From NCBI RefSeq assembly GCF_020463795.1, contig NZ_CP080025.1, positions 499,001 to 563,000 of the forward strand: 64,000 nt of DNA. The letters are read 5' to 3'. Positions 1 to 12,541 of this stretch are shown here, piece after piece. The notes under the pieces are model-generated. The model had not been told where the DNA came from and did no database searches. It saw only the letters and a program-made list of their open reading frames with translations. The translations under genes were made by a program, and so were the position numbers. Each line of letters begins with the position of its first letter. The stretch's first letter is position 1. Source of the DNA: Echinicola marina (GTDB lineage: Bacteria; Bacteroidota; Bacteroidia; Cytophagales; Cyclobacteriaceae).

Positions 1-93
1 AATGAATGGAATTGGTACCTATATCTATCGCAGCTAAATTCATATATCTTTGGGCTTATGGTTAATCTTCTTTTCAATCCAAACTACAAACAA
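1..93. other. Left-edge non-coding stretch
   Basis: A+T-rich sequence downstream of the leftward gntK-gnd fusion. I see no convincing gene, hairpin terminator or repeat in it. Confidence 0.4.
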
Positions 94-1995
94 TTAGGCA
101 TTTGACTTCCAGTCCGTATGAAAATGCAGGTCTTCAGGCTCACCCACCTTTCGGTATTTATGAGCACCGAAATAATCCCTTTGGGCCTGAATCAAATTGG
201 CCGATGAATTGGCAGTGGTCAAGGCAAAGAAATAATTAATGGAAGCAGACATGACAGGCATAGCTATGCCGGCTTTTAGGGCTTCCCCTACCAGCTCTGC
301 CAAATCTGCACTTCCTTTTTTAAAGGACTTTTCCAATTCAGGAGCGGTCAATAAACTGTCTGTTTGCTTAAAGACTTCCACCAATTCTTCCATCAAAGTA
401 GACCTGATGATACAGCCTTGGGTCCAGTTCCTTGCAATTTCACTAAAGTCAAAATCCCATTTTTCCTTTTCTCCCACCTTCTTGATCAGGCTAAAGCCAA
501 TTTCATGGGTAATCAACCTGGTCATATCATAAGCACCTTTTAGGGTGTTAAGTACTTTCTCCTTGTCTATAGCAGTATATTCCCTTGGAAACCTCTGGGC
601 AAGTGCCATCCTTTTTTCCTTTAGTGAGGAGATCACCCTGGTGGTTACGGCTGCAGTAAGAGGAGCATAAGGCACGCCATATTTAGAAGCCGTGCCTACT
701 GACCAGCCACCGGTTCCCTTTTGCTCCGCTTGGTCCAGTATTTTATCCAAGAGTAATTCACCTTCTTCTTTATAGGCCAATATATCCATACTGATATCCA
801 GCAAATAACTGCCCGAGCCGGACTTGGTCCAAGCCTTCCAGCTCTTAATGATCTCTTCAGGGGCCATTGCTAAACCATTTCTCATAAATGCATATAACTC
901 TGACAAAGCCTGCATCTCGCCATATTCAATGCTATTATGGACCATTTTCACAAAATGTCCTGCTCCATCAGGGCCCACATAATGCATGCATGGCTTGCCA
1001 TCCTTGTCTTTTGCAGCGATCTTCTCCATAAAAGGCTTTATCAATTCGTACCCCTCTTTTGATCCTCCCGGCATAAGGGCAGGGCCTTTTCTGGCTCCTT
1101 CCTGTCCTCCGGAAATGCCCATCGCCACATAGTGTATGCCTTGGCTCGCCAAATAACTCACCCTTTTATTACTATCCTCAAAGAAAGAATTGCCCCCATC
1201 TATAATGACATCTCCCTTGTCCACTACCCTCAGCAATCGGGCTATCTGCTGATCGATGATCTGCCCGGCAGGAATCATCATCAAGATCTTTCGCGGTTGG
1301 GCCAGGGACTCCACAAACTCATCCAATTTGTCAAAAGGCAGGATGCCCGAAACCTCTGGATGCGCATCCACCAATTTCTTGGCCACATCCTCCTCCACTC
1401 CTTCCAAGGTCCGGTTGTAGACAGAGACCTTGACCTTTTGCTCGGCCAGGTTAAGGGCAAGGCTGCTGCCCATTACCCCCATACCAATAATACCAAAGGA
1501 GGATACTGCCTTCTTATTCTCTAAATTGCTCATAATGTCTTTAACTATTTTTTCAGGTGTTTGTGAAATGTCAATTGATTGGGCATAGCGGGGAATTTCC
1601 AAGGTTTCCAGTTGGGACGCTAGCAGGCCAGTAGGCATATAATGACCTTGACGGCTTTCCATTCGCTCCTCGATTAAGCTGGCTTGGCCCCTTAGAAAAA
1701 ACCAATCTACCAAGGTGCCATATTGTACCAAAATGCTTCTGTAAGCTTCCTTAAGGGCTGAACAGGCCAGGATCGCCCCGCCTTCTTTTTCCCAGTCTGA
1801 CAACTTTACAGAAAGTGTCTCCAACCAAGGTTTCCTGTCCAGATCATTGAGGGGAATTCCCGCTCGCATCTTTTGAATATTCTCTTCAGGATGAAAATCA
1901 TCGGCATCATAAAAGGGAAGTTTTAAGGCCTCACTTAGCATTTTCCCAACTGTAGTCTTTCCGCTTCCGGAAACCCCCATTAACAAAATTATCAT
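94..1995 (-). CDS. Fused gluconokinase / 6-phosphogluconate dehydrogenase
   Basis: Predicted bifunctional cytoplasmic enzyme. Residues 1-160 are a gluconokinase: the P-loop GVSGSGKT is at 7-14, followed by the family signature YDADDFHPEENIQKM. It would phosphorylate D-gluconate to 6-phosphogluconate. Residues about 166-633 are a decarboxylating 6-phosphogluconate dehydrogenase, with the dinucleotide fold GMGVMGSSLA at 171-180 and the catalytic region GPDGAGHFVKMVHNSIEYG. It would oxidise that product to ribulose 5-phosphate, yielding NADPH or NADH. The linker is only a few residues and the reading frame is continuous, so this is a true fusion and not a frameshift. Each half has the normal length of its stand-alone family (about 160 and 468 residues). 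The gene runs leftward towards the window edge. Both domain identities are secure; the coupled function is inferred. Confidence 0.93.
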   Translation of the reverse strand: MIILLMGVSGSGKTTVGKMLSEALKLPFYDADDFHPEENIQKMRAGIPLNDLDRKPWLETLSVKLSDWEKEGGAILACSALKEAYRSILVQYGTLVDWFFLRGQASLIEERMESRQGHYMPTGLLASQLETLEIPRYAQSIDISQTPEKIVKDIMSNLENKKAVSSFGIIGMGVMGSSLALNLAEQKVKVSVYNRTLEGVEEDVAKKLVDAHPEVSGILPFDKLDEFVESLAQPRKILMMIPAGQIIDQQIARLLRVVDKGDVIIDGGNSFFEDSNKRVSYLASQGIHYVAMGISGGQEGARKGPALMPGGSKEGYELIKPFMEKIAAKDKDGKPCMHYVGPDGAGHFVKMVHNSIEYGEMQALSELYAFMRNGLAMAPEEIIKSWKAWTKSGSGSYLLDISMDILAYKEEGELLLDKILDQAEQKGTGGWSVGTASKYGVPYAPLTAAVTTRVISSLKEKRMALAQRFPREYTAIDKEKVLNTLKGAYDMTRLITHEIGFSLIKKVGEKEKWDFDFSEIARNWTQGCIIRSTLMEELVEVFKQTDSLLTAPELEKSFKKGSADLAELVGEALKAGIAMPVMSASINYFFALTTANSSANLIQAQRDYFGAHKYRKVGEPEDLHFHTDWKSNA

Positions 1996-2277
1996 GATTT
2001 AATTTATATAAATATTCTAGAAATATAATAAGAAAGAAATAGTTTTCAGGTTAAGATTTCTCTTCTTACACATTTGACAAAATTCAGCCTAAAAACTTTA
2101 TAAGTCCTCAACAAATAGTGCCATTAAGTGTCAAAACATTATAAAAAAATGAAGTAAGCGCTAGTCCTAAAATCAGTTTAGCAAAAGGTTTTTGATACTT
2201 TGGTCCTTTATGACTTATTAATGGGTACTGATTTTTTTGTTAGATTAATCCCCCTATTATAGATCAATCCTTCCTTT

Positions 2278-2309
2278 GTTACTTTTTTGCTTCAGGTCAA
2301 AAAAGTAAC
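2278..2309. repeat. 12-bp perfect inverted repeat
   Basis: Arms GTTACTTTTTTG (2278-2289) and CAAAAAAGTAAC (2298-2309) flank an 8-base loop. It lies far from both neighbouring coding regions. The arms are T/A-rich, so a transcript could fold and terminate here, but no gene ends nearby. It more likely marks the edge of a dispersed repeat. Confidence 0.6.
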
Positions 2310-2813
2310 CAAAAAACCCCGCCGCTGTGCATCTATTGGGCTAAAATTAAAGCCATCCCTCATGCAGGCAAACTCCTCTTGTTAAGCTCCCATTCACCTT
2401 AAAGTGCATCATTTCGTCAAACAGGCCTGCCTTTTTGCTTACCCACTTCTTTAATTTCTTAACGCCCAATACCTGCAAGGCGGATCTACTATGAGAGTTT
2501 ATTTAACCCCTTGTGCTATTTAAAAACTGGCTACTCAAAAGAATATTTGCGGGGAGGTTGATCCGCCGTGGCGGAGGCCAGCGGTGGCCTTGAGGGTAGA
2601 AGCTTTAGCTGTGTCTTGATTTTTTGATTAATAAAGACTTCCTGAAATCTTATTTAATTCAAAATCCTTAAAAGTGGCCCTTGGGGCATCAAACACCTAT
2701 ATTCCTGACTCAAGACCAAGTCAAACCAAAATCATAAACCCGTCCTTTGGAGCATTCGGTTTTGAGACAGTTGATAAGGGCGTTAAAAAATGAGTTAGCT
2801 CGCAAAGTTGACA

Positions 2814-2831
2814 ATCCCGGTCGACCGGGAT
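2814..2831. repeat. 18-bp perfect palindrome
   Basis: ATCCCGGTCGACCGGGAT is fully self-complementary and much richer in G+C than its surroundings. It lies about 150 bases upstream of the oxidoreductase start. It could be a protein-binding site or the core of a repeat element; nothing in the window decides which. Confidence 0.5.
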
Positions 2832-2937
2832 CATTTTTAGCCTGAGGCAACTATTCAAATCAAATTGGAAATCTGAAACAATATCGATAATGAATTTGAC
2901 CAAGCCTTAATTATTCAACTAAATCTCCCGGATTTAC

Positions 2938-2945
2938 TATATTTG
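2938..2945 (+). promoter_or_regulatory. Possible Bacteroidota -7 element
   Basis: TATATTTG fits the TAnnTTTG -7 consensus of Bacteroidota housekeeping promoters and lies 36 bases before the ATG at 2982. No TTTG -33 element lies at the right distance, so this is weak. Confidence 0.3.
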
Positions 2946-2981
2946 AAATTTTAGAGACAAAGAATAAACCAATTTATAATT

Positions 2982-4055
2982 ATGCATCATCCTTTAAGAA
3001 TTTTGGTGGTAGGTTGTGGAAATATGGGCGCCTCCCATGCCCAAGCATACCACCAATTGGACGGATTTGAGATTTGTGGCCTAGTGGCAAGAGGAAAAAG
3101 TAATCAGGAACTCAATGAGAAAATGGGCACAGACTACCCATTATACTCGGATTATTTTGAGGCCTTGGACAGCACAAAGCCTGATGCCGTTTGTATTGCC
3201 ACTTATCCTGACACCCATGAGGAATATGCTTTGAAGGCCTTGGAAGCAGGCTGCCATATTTTTATAGAAAAGCCTTTAGCAGATACCGTTGCCGGTTCTG
3301 AGAGGATAGTCGCAGCAGCCAAAGAAGCCCATAAAAAAGTGGTGGTAGGCTATATCCTTAGGCATCACCCTTCCTGGATGAAGTTTACGGAGATCGCCCA
3401 GGGACTGGGACAGCCACTGGTGATGCGCATGAACCTCAACCAGCAAAGCCATGGCAGGATGTGGGATGTGCATAGAAACCTGATGAAAAGCCTTAGCCCC
3501 ATCGTGGACTGCGGCGTACATTATATAGATGTGATGTGCCAGATGACCGGCTCCAAGCCAGTGAGGGTATCTGCCATCGGGGCAAGACTGACCGATGATA
3601 TTCCAGAGGACAATTATAATTATGGACAATTACAAATCACCTTTGAAAACGGCTCGGTAGGCTGGTATGAAGCTGGCTGGGGACCAATGGTCAGCGAAAC
3701 GGCCTTTTTTGTGAAGGATGTTTTTGGACCAAAGGGATCGGCCTCTATCGTGGCCAAGGAGGCCAGTGGGGCAGGCAAATCAGATTCTGTGGATGACCAT
3801 ACCAAAACAGAATCCATCCGCATCCACCATGCTGCCATTAATGCCAATAATGAATTTGTGAAAAAGGATGAATGGGTAGAAATGAAGGATGAACCCGGCC
3901 ATCAGGAGCTTTGCGACCGGGAGCAGACCTATTTCCTTAAAGCCATCCAAGAGGACATCGACCTGTCTTCACATCTGGAGGACGCGGTCAATAGCTTAAA
4001 AGTAGCCTTTGCCTGTGATGAATCTGTGAAGACAGGGAAGATGGTGGAATTATAA
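2982..4055 (+). CDS. Gfo/Idh/MocA-family NAD(P)-dependent oxidoreductase
   Basis: Predicted cytoplasmic sugar or cyclitol dehydrogenase of 357 residues. The N-terminal Rossmann fold shows GCGNMGASHA at 11-20, and the family's EKP motif is at 96-98 (lysine 97 contacts cofactor and substrate). The C-terminal alpha/beta domain carries the conserved D176...H180 pair in VDCGVHYIDVM, the usual catalytic histidine region. There is no Tat or Sec signal, unlike many Bacteroidota members, so it acts on an imported sugar. The next gene, a glycosidase-like lipoprotein, starts 12 bases downstream on the same strand, suggesting one transcript in which released sugar is oxidised. The exact substrate cannot be read from the sequence. 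Confidence 0.88.
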   Translation: MHHPLRILVVGCGNMGASHAQAYHQLDGFEICGLVARGKSNQELNEKMGTDYPLYSDYFEALDSTKPDAVCIATYPDTHEEYALKALEAGCHIFIEKPLADTVAGSERIVAAAKEAHKKVVVGYILRHHPSWMKFTEIAQGLGQPLVMRMNLNQQSHGRMWDVHRNLMKSLSPIVDCGVHYIDVMCQMTGSKPVRVSAIGARLTDDIPEDNYNYGQLQITFENGSVGWYEAGWGPMVSETAFFVKDVFGPKGSASIVAKEASGAGKSDSVDDHTKTESIRIHHAAINANNEFVKKDEWVEMKDEPGHQELCDREQTYFLKAIQEDIDLSSHLEDAVNSLKVAFACDESVKTGKMVEL

Positions 4056-4067
4056 TATGACCTAATT

Positions 4068-5921
4068 ATGACATATCATTTAACAAAACCCAAAAACAAC
4101 CATTACCCTGTGCTGTTGCTATTACTTATAATATGCGCCATCATTAGCTGTAATCAAGCAGAACCGGATTATACCGCCGAACTAAATCGCCTTAAGCGTG
4201 AAGCTAAAGATTCATTATTGAATGATATCGTGGAGTTTAACGCTTACAAAGACCGGCCTGCATCTGACGGGCCTTATAATAGCAGCAACAACAGTACTTT
4301 TCTGCAGGACAATATCCCCTTATTTATATCTTCTGACAAAGACTTTACTGAAGTCTACAATTACCGTTGGTGGATGATTTCTAAACACTTACGCTCATGG
4401 AAAGACCCTGAGGAAAACAAGGACTATTGGGTTTTCACAGAATTCTTTGGATGGCCCGCCCATGGCAGTGTTAGCGGAGCGATATCTTGTCCGGCAGGGC
4501 ATCAGTTTTATGACCTACGTTGGCTAAGAGACCCACAATATATGAAATCCTATATCGATTTTTATATGAAGGGATATGCCTCGAAACATGACCAACGTGA
4601 AGGGACCAATTTCCATAGCTACATTAAAAGGCCAGAAAGCCATCATTTTTCTAGTTGGATGATAGATGGTACAGAAGCATTTCTAAAAGTTCATCCTGAT
4701 AATGCCTGGCGCGATGCTTTGCTTCCTTATATGGAAAAACACCAACAAGTATGGGATGAAAAATTCATGGTCCACAAAGAAGGTGCAAAAACAAATGGTT
4801 TATATAAGATTCTTGATCTATATGACGGCATGGAGTTTACTATTTCAGCAACCATGCCCCTTATAGAAAGTGATGGTCCCTATGCGATTTACACGGAACA
4901 AGATTGGAAGAAGTATTACCTCGGCTGGAATACCATTGGAAACCTCCAAGGGTCTGAACACACAAAAGCTTATCCCAAGGCTTTTGCCCATGGCTACCCT
5001 TTATTATACTTGGTTCGCCCATCCATCAACAGCTATTATTATGCAAACTTGCGCTCTTTGAGCCATCTTTATGGTTTAAAAGCCGATGAATCCGGTCAAG
5101 AATCAGATCTTTTAAAAAGCGAAAATTACCTAAAAAGGGCAGACTCATTGCAGCAGAAAGCACTTTCGGTACTTTGGGATGAGGAGGAACAGTTTTTCTA
5201 TTCATATACCGCTGCCGATAATGCTTACGGGGTCAAGGACAAACGATCAAGGGTAAGAGAGTCTGTAGGCTATACGCCATGGTATTTTAATATGGTTCCC
5301 AAAGATGATAAAAAATACGATGCTGCTTGGGAAATGCTCTTTTCCCAAAATGGATTTTACAATGAAAAGGGCATGACCACTGCCGAAATACAGCATCCAT
5401 TGTACAATGAAGAAGCCTATGCCTGGAACGGAAGAGGCTGGCCTTTTCAAAATTCCGTGGTCAATAAAGCCTATGCCAACTACCTGAAAAATTATAAAAA
5501 AGAAATCACGGAATCCGACAAAGAGCAACTTTATGACCTGATAAAAAAGCTGGTGGATATGCATGGAGAAGAGCGAAATATAGGAGAATGGTACATCCCT
5601 AGCAATGGGGAACAATTTGGTGGAGTCAAGGATTACTTCCATTCCACATTTCCCGATATGTTGATTGAAGATTTACTGGGCTTTAAAGCCACGCACAAAG
5701 ATGAATTTTCGCTGCAAACGCTTCTACCAAATGACCAATGGGATTACTTTTATTTGGGCAATATCAGGTACCATGGACACGATATTGATATTGTATGGAA
5801 AGAGGATTGGAGTCCTGATATTGAAGGGAGTCAAAGTAAACTCTGTATTTGGGTTGACCATCAATTGGTATCAAAAAGTAATTCATTAAATGAAAAGATT
5901 TCAATAAACCTCAATCAATAG
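4068..5921 (+). CDS. (alpha/alpha)6-barrel glycosidase-like lipoprotein (MGH1/GH63-like)
   Basis: 617 residues with an N-terminal hydrophobic segment ending in a lipobox-like IISC (cysteine near 28), so probably a lipoprotein. The body has motifs typical of the large MGH1-like / GH63-related barrel glycosidases: a YNYRWWMISKHLR segment, EFFGWPAHGSVSGAIS, a YDLRWLRDP block, WNTIGN, the late AYAWNGRGWPFQNS block and a final EWYIPSNGEQFGG. Aromatic-rich motifs with acidic residues are what an inverting barrel glycosidase would show. I recognise the fold family by motif style and cannot name the substrate. It follows the oxidoreductase closely and is closed by a strong hairpin at 5951-5989. Confidence 0.72.
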   Translation: MTYHLTKPKNNHYPVLLLLLIICAIISCNQAEPDYTAELNRLKREAKDSLLNDIVEFNAYKDRPASDGPYNSSNNSTFLQDNIPLFISSDKDFTEVYNYRWWMISKHLRSWKDPEENKDYWVFTEFFGWPAHGSVSGAISCPAGHQFYDLRWLRDPQYMKSYIDFYMKGYASKHDQREGTNFHSYIKRPESHHFSSWMIDGTEAFLKVHPDNAWRDALLPYMEKHQQVWDEKFMVHKEGAKTNGLYKILDLYDGMEFTISATMPLIESDGPYAIYTEQDWKKYYLGWNTIGNLQGSEHTKAYPKAFAHGYPLLYLVRPSINSYYYANLRSLSHLYGLKADESGQESDLLKSENYLKRADSLQQKALSVLWDEEEQFFYSYTAADNAYGVKDKRSRVRESVGYTPWYFNMVPKDDKKYDAAWEMLFSQNGFYNEKGMTTAEIQHPLYNEEAYAWNGRGWPFQNSVVNKAYANYLKNYKKEITESDKEQLYDLIKKLVDMHGEERNIGEWYIPSNGEQFGGVKDYFHSTFPDMLIEDLLGFKATHKDEFSLQTLLPNDQWDYFYLGNIRYHGHDIDIVWKEDWSPDIEGSQSKLCIWVDHQLVSKSNSLNEKISINLNQ

Positions 5922-5950
5922 GGAGAGGGTATTTAATATGTTAAAGGGAG

Positions 5951-5989
5951 CTGCTCAACTGTTAATGTTTTAAATTAACAGTTGAGCAG
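5951..5989 (+). terminator. Strong stem-loop after the glycosidase gene
   Basis: A perfect 16-bp inverted repeat (CTGCTCAACTGTTAAT at 5951-5966 and its complement at 5974-5989) with a 7-base loop, 30 bases after the stop codon. It lacks a long T-run on the + strand, so it may act as a transcript-stabilising or factor-assisted terminator. Confidence 0.6.
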
Positions 5990-6020
5990 GCATTGCATAC
6001 AAAACAGCCTATAGTCAATC

Positions 6021-6106
6021 CATGGTCGGGGTAATTCCCACAACATAGGTGTAGTCTGAGACTACACCTTCCTATCCATGGAATTTGCAATTCCCCGTTT
6101 AGGAAG
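6021..6106. repeat. Nested palindromic repeat cluster
   Basis: Contains AGGTGTAGTCT (6047-6057) and its exact complement (6059-6069) around a single central base. It is flanked by CCATGG copies and by GGGGTAATTCC / GAATTTGCAATTCCCC, which can also pair. It lies between convergent genes and resembles the extragenic palindromes common in Bacteroidota. Confidence 0.5.
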
Positions 6107-6197
6107 AGTCAAGAATGGGCAAATCGGAGCCATGCTCCACCACCTCCGTTTGATACAAACCTAATCGATAACATAGCCTGACGTATTTTATCCCCCT

Positions 6198-7127
6198 CTA
6201 AGCCCTTTTCCTTACTAACTCCCTTTCCTTCCATTCTGTGGGGGACATGCCTTCAAATTGCTTGAAGACCCTGGAAAAATAGTTCACGCTGCTAAAGCCA
6301 CTTTCAAAACAGGCTTCGGTGATATTGCTGCCCTTCCAGAGAATTTGCTTCTTGGCCAGCTCCAGCCTTTCCCTATTGACAAACCTTACGGGAGTTTCTC
6401 CCAATTCCCTTTGGAAAGCCCTAAAAAACTGGGCCCTGGAAAGACAGGCCTGACTGGCCAAGCCATCAACATCCAGGTTTTGCTGTAAGTTTTGACGGAT
6501 AAATCGGACCACATGGGCCAACCTATTTCTGGTGCTGAGCTTATTGACATTTTGCAATAAATAATGCCTAGCCTGTGTCTGCATCAAACTGGCGATCAAC
6601 TCCCGAGTGGTATTGGAGGCCTTCATTTGCTTTCCAAAGCCATTGTCCACCATCACCCTGATCAGGCTATTGAGGTTTTCCTGAACCAGCTGGTTGTTCA
6701 TCAACAAAAAATTATCCTTACTCCAAGACCACTTTTCCTCATCGACTTTGGGAAAATGTTCATTGAGCCAAGCCATGGTTTCCTGCACGAATCCCTCACT
6801 GATTTCCAGTGCCAAACATTGGGTGGGATCATTATAGCTGGCCTCAGGAAAATCGATATACATCAGTTCCGAAGCAGGCATGACGATGGATTGGCCGGGC
6901 AAAAATTCAAAGCCATCCTGGGATTTCAGGTGCATGATTTTCTTGCCCTGAATCATACTTACGATAACAGGATTATCAAATTGGAGATCAAAACTATGGG
7001 CCAATCTGCTGGTTTCATAGACATTTAGCACGGCATGATCTGCCTGATGGGCAGTCCTGTGCTCCACTTCAGATTTTGGGGTGCTGAAGATCTTGTATTT
7101 CTCCTTTAAATTGATGGCATCCAGCAT
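6198..7127 (-). CDS. AraC-family transcriptional regulator (AraC_N type)
   Basis: 309 residues. The N-terminal two thirds are a cupin-like sensing domain of the AraC_N type. The C-terminal 100 residues hold two helix-turn-helix motifs: LDVDGLASQACLSRAQFFRAF, and the conserved second one, ITEACFESGFSSVNYFSRVFKQ followed by MSPTEW. It is divergent from the aldehyde dehydrogenase at 7298 with about 170 bases between the starts. AraC_N regulators next to AldB-type dehydrogenase plus DUF779 are a recurrent arrangement, so it probably controls that pair in response to an aldehyde or alcohol. The ligand is unknown. Confidence 0.88.
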   Translation of the reverse strand: MLDAINLKEKYKIFSTPKSEVEHRTAHQADHAVLNVYETSRLAHSFDLQFDNPVIVSMIQGKKIMHLKSQDGFEFLPGQSIVMPASELMYIDFPEASYNDPTQCLALEISEGFVQETMAWLNEHFPKVDEEKWSWSKDNFLLMNNQLVQENLNSLIRVMVDNGFGKQMKASNTTRELIASLMQTQARHYLLQNVNKLSTRNRLAHVVRFIRQNLQQNLDVDGLASQACLSRAQFFRAFQRELGETPVRFVNRERLELAKKQILWKGSNITEACFESGFSSVNYFSRVFKQFEGMSPTEWKERELVRKRA

Positions 7128-7297
7128 TTAAACTTCTTTTGAGCTTATGGTTTTTGCTCAATTAAATTAGTCAAAAAGGGACGATCATCCAAAGCTTTGC
7201 GCAAAATGAGATTATTGTGCTAGTCAATGAAACTATCCTGAAAAACTTTTCATTGATTCTTTCACAAATTAGCTGCTGTACAAAAACCCAAAATGAT

Positions 7298-8827
7298 ATG
7301 ACCACTATCGCACAAGAAAGGCCAGCTAGCCAGTTGGCGCGACCAGAATTTAAACCCCACTATGACAATTTCATCGGCGGCAAATTTGTGGCCCCGGTGG
7401 GAGGAGAATATTTTGAAGTCATCAGCCCCGTAGATGGGAAAGCATTCACCAAAGTGGCAAGGAGCAAGGCTGCCGATATTGAATTGGCCTTGGATGCAGC
7501 CCATAAAGCTTTCCCAAAATGGAGCACATCCTCAGCAACAGAAAGGAGCAATGTCATGCTCAAGATTGCTGATAGAATAGAAAATAAACTGGAATATCTA
7601 GCAGCCGTAGAAACCATTGATAATGGTAAACCAGTGAGAGAGACCATCAATGCTGACCTGGCGTTGGTGGTCGATCATTTTAGGTACTTTGCAGGTGTGA
7701 TCAGGGCGGAAGAAGGTTCAGTGGCGGAATTGGACGCCTTCACGGTATCCATGAATATTAAAGAACCCTTGGGAGTCGTCGGCCAGATCATTCCATGGAA
7801 TTTTCCCCTATTGATGGCGACTTGGAAAATTGCTCCGGCCATGGCAGCAGGCTGCTGCACCGTCGTTAAACCTGCCGAGCAAACCCCGGCCTCCATTATG
7901 GTCCTCATGGAATTGATCGGCGACTTGATCCCTGACGGGGTGGTGAATATCGTCAACGGTTTTGGCCCGGAAGCCGGAAAGCCATTGGCGCAATCACCAA
8001 GGGTGGCCAAGGTGGCCTTTACCGGTGAAACTACCACAGGGAGATTAATCATGCAATATGCCTCCGAGAACCTCAATCCGGTCACCATGGAGTTGGGCGG
8101 CAAATCCCCCAATGTCTTCTTCCCATCCGTGATGGATGAAGATGATGAATTTTTAGACAAATGTATAGAAGGTGCCGTGATGTTTGCCCTCAACCAAGGA
8201 GAAGTTTGCACCTGCCCTAGCCGTATTCTCGTCCATGAAAAAATTTACGATGCCTTTATGGAGAAGGTCATCGCTAGAGCCGAGGCTATTCAAATGGGCC
8301 ATCCTTTGGACAAAAACACCATGATGGGTGCCCAAGCTTCCAAAGACCAGTTTGAAAAGATCCTTAGCTATATTGATATAGGCAAGCAGGAAGGTGCCGA
8401 GGTCCTGACCGGAGGTAAAGCGGCCAGCTTAAATAGCGGTTTGGAAAATGGCTATTATATCCAACCTACCCTTTTGGGAGGGCATAATAAAATGCGGGTT
8501 TTCCAGGAAGAAATATTCGGACCGGTAAGTTCCGTCACCACCTTTAAGAATGTGGAAGATGCCATTGAAATTTCCAATGACACCTTGTATGGCTTGGGAG
8601 CGGGTGTATGGACCAGAAATGCCCATGAAGCCTATCAGGTTCCTCGAGCTATCAAAGCAGGTAGAGTTTGGGTCAACTGCTATCATGCCTATCCAGCACA
8701 TGCACCTTTTGGGGGCTATAAAAAATCTGGTTTCGGTAGGGAAACGCACCTGATGATGCTTAACCATTATCGCCAGAACAAGAATATGCTGATCTCTTAT
8801 GATAAAAATAAACTAGGATTCTTCTAG
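7298..8827 (+). CDS. aldB: NAD(P)-dependent aldehyde dehydrogenase, AldB type
   Basis: Oxidises aldehydes to carboxylic acids in the cytoplasm. I choose the ATG at 7298 (509 residues) over a longer frame from 7217, because the extra 27 residues do not resemble the family and AldB proteins are about 510 residues long. In this numbering the general-base glutamate is E265 ([11 protein letters not shown]) and the nucleophile is C304 in [11 protein letters not shown], a signature close to E. coli AldB. The cofactor motif [10 protein letters not shown] and the PWNFPLLM segment are present. It is followed at 8897 by DUF779 and preceded by a divergent AraC regulator, a common three-gene aldehyde-detoxification set. 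Confidence 0.92.
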   Translation: MTTIAQERPASQLARPEFKPHYDNFIGGKFVAPVGGEYFEVISPVDGKAFTKVARSKAADIELALDAAHKAFPKWSTSSATERSNVMLKIADRIENKLEYLAAVETIDNGKPVRETINADLALVVDHFRYFAGVIRAEEGSVAELDAFTVSMNIKEPLGVVGQIIPWNFPLLMATWKIAPAMAAGCCTVVKPAEQTPASIMVLMELIGDLIPDGVVNIVNGFGPEAGKPLAQSPRVAKVAFTGETTTGRLIMQYASENLNPVTMELGGKSPNVFFPSVMDEDDEFLDKCIEGAVMFALNQGEVCTCPSRILVHEKIYDAFMEKVIARAEAIQMGHPLDKNTMMGAQASKDQFEKILSYIDIGKQEGAEVLTGGKAASLNSGLENGYYIQPTLLGGHNKMRVFQEEIFGPVSSVTTFKNVEDAIEISNDTLYGLGAGVWTRNAHEAYQVPRAIKAGRVWVNCYHAYPAHAPFGGYKKSGFGRETHLMMLNHYRQNKNMLISYDKNKLGFF

Positions 8828-8896
8828 GAGTATTGTTTGGGTAATAAGGGAGCTGAGTGGATGCAGCTCCCTTTGTTTTCATCAAAACAAGCAATT

Positions 8897-9274
8897 ATGG
8901 CTTATCAAAGACTAGGAATTAGCGATGCAGCAAAATCATTAATAGACCAACTAAAAACTGACCATGGCCCCTTGATGTTTCATCAAAGCGGGGGTTGCTG
9001 TGATGGTTCCAGCCCCATGTGCTATGCCAAGGGAGAATTCAAGACAGGAGCTTCAGATGTCTGGATGGGCAATGTGCATGGTTGTGATTTCTTCATGTCC
9101 AAGGACCAGTTTGAATACTGGAAACACACCCATCTGACCTTGGATGTCACCGATGGCCGAGGGGCCAGTTTCTCCCTAGAAATCCCCTATGGCAAAAGAT
9201 TTATGATCCGCAGCCGAATGCTCACTGAAGAAGAGCTAGCCGATCTGGAACCAGTTAAAAGTGGGGAATTATAG
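8897..9274 (+). CDS. DUF779 family protein
   Basis: 126 residues from the ATG at 8897. A TTG-initiated extension to 8837 is possible but the added residues look non-homologous. The family hallmarks are visible: FHQSGGCCDGSSPMC near the N terminus, with vicinal cysteines that could bind metal, then DVWMGNVHGCDFFM and EIPYGKRFMIRSR. Members are small cytoplasmic proteins almost always next to an AldB-type aldehyde dehydrogenase, as here. Their biochemical role is not established; a partner or protective role for the dehydrogenase is inferred from context only. Confidence 0.9.
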   Translation: MAYQRLGISDAAKSLIDQLKTDHGPLMFHQSGGCCDGSSPMCYAKGEFKTGASDVWMGNVHGCDFFMSKDQFEYWKHTHLTLDVTDGRGASFSLEIPYGKRFMIRSRMLTEEELADLEPVKSGEL

Positions 9275-9281
9275 ATTACTG

Positions 9282-9328
9282 AAAAAAGCCAAGCCCAAAT
9301 CAATATATGATTCAAACTTGGCTTTTTT
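9282..9328. terminator. Bidirectional rho-independent terminator
   Basis: AAAAAAGCCAAG (9282-9293) pairs with CTTGGCTTTTTT (9317-9328). It ends in a T-run on both strands and lies between the convergent DUF779 and GH2 genes. Confidence 0.85.
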
Positions 9329-9394
9329 ATTTATTTAAGTGAACTACAATTGAATTTTGTCTCCAATCTCATGTCTCAGGTCTCATGTCCATCC

Positions 9395-12541
<3,147 letters not shown>

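Larger units (their letters stand above)
1996..2981. other. Intergenic region with degenerate repeats, no gene
   Basis: Nearly 1 kb between divergent genes. It holds the presumed promoters of the gntK-gnd fusion and the oxidoreductase, a 12-bp inverted repeat at 2278-2309, a G+C-richer stretch around 2320-2600 with short palindromes (for example GGCCAGCGGTGGCC near 2576-2589), and an 18-bp palindrome at 2814-2831. A 60-codon reading frame at 2721-2903 (-) has no recognisable domain and spans the palindrome, so I do not call it a gene. The region looks like accumulated dispersed repeat remnants. Confidence 0.5.

Noticed and set aside
1132-1524. 130-codon frame on the + strand
   Set aside because: Antisense to the gntK-gnd fusion; no domain or signal, and the opposite frame has clear catalytic motifs.
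2721-2903. 60-codon frame on the - strand in the large intergenic region
   Set aside because: Spans an 18-bp palindrome, has no domain and lies in repeat-like DNA.
7217-7297. Upstream extension of the aldehyde dehydrogenase
   Set aside because: The extra residues are not family-like; AldB proteins start near MTTIAQ-type sequences of the length chosen.
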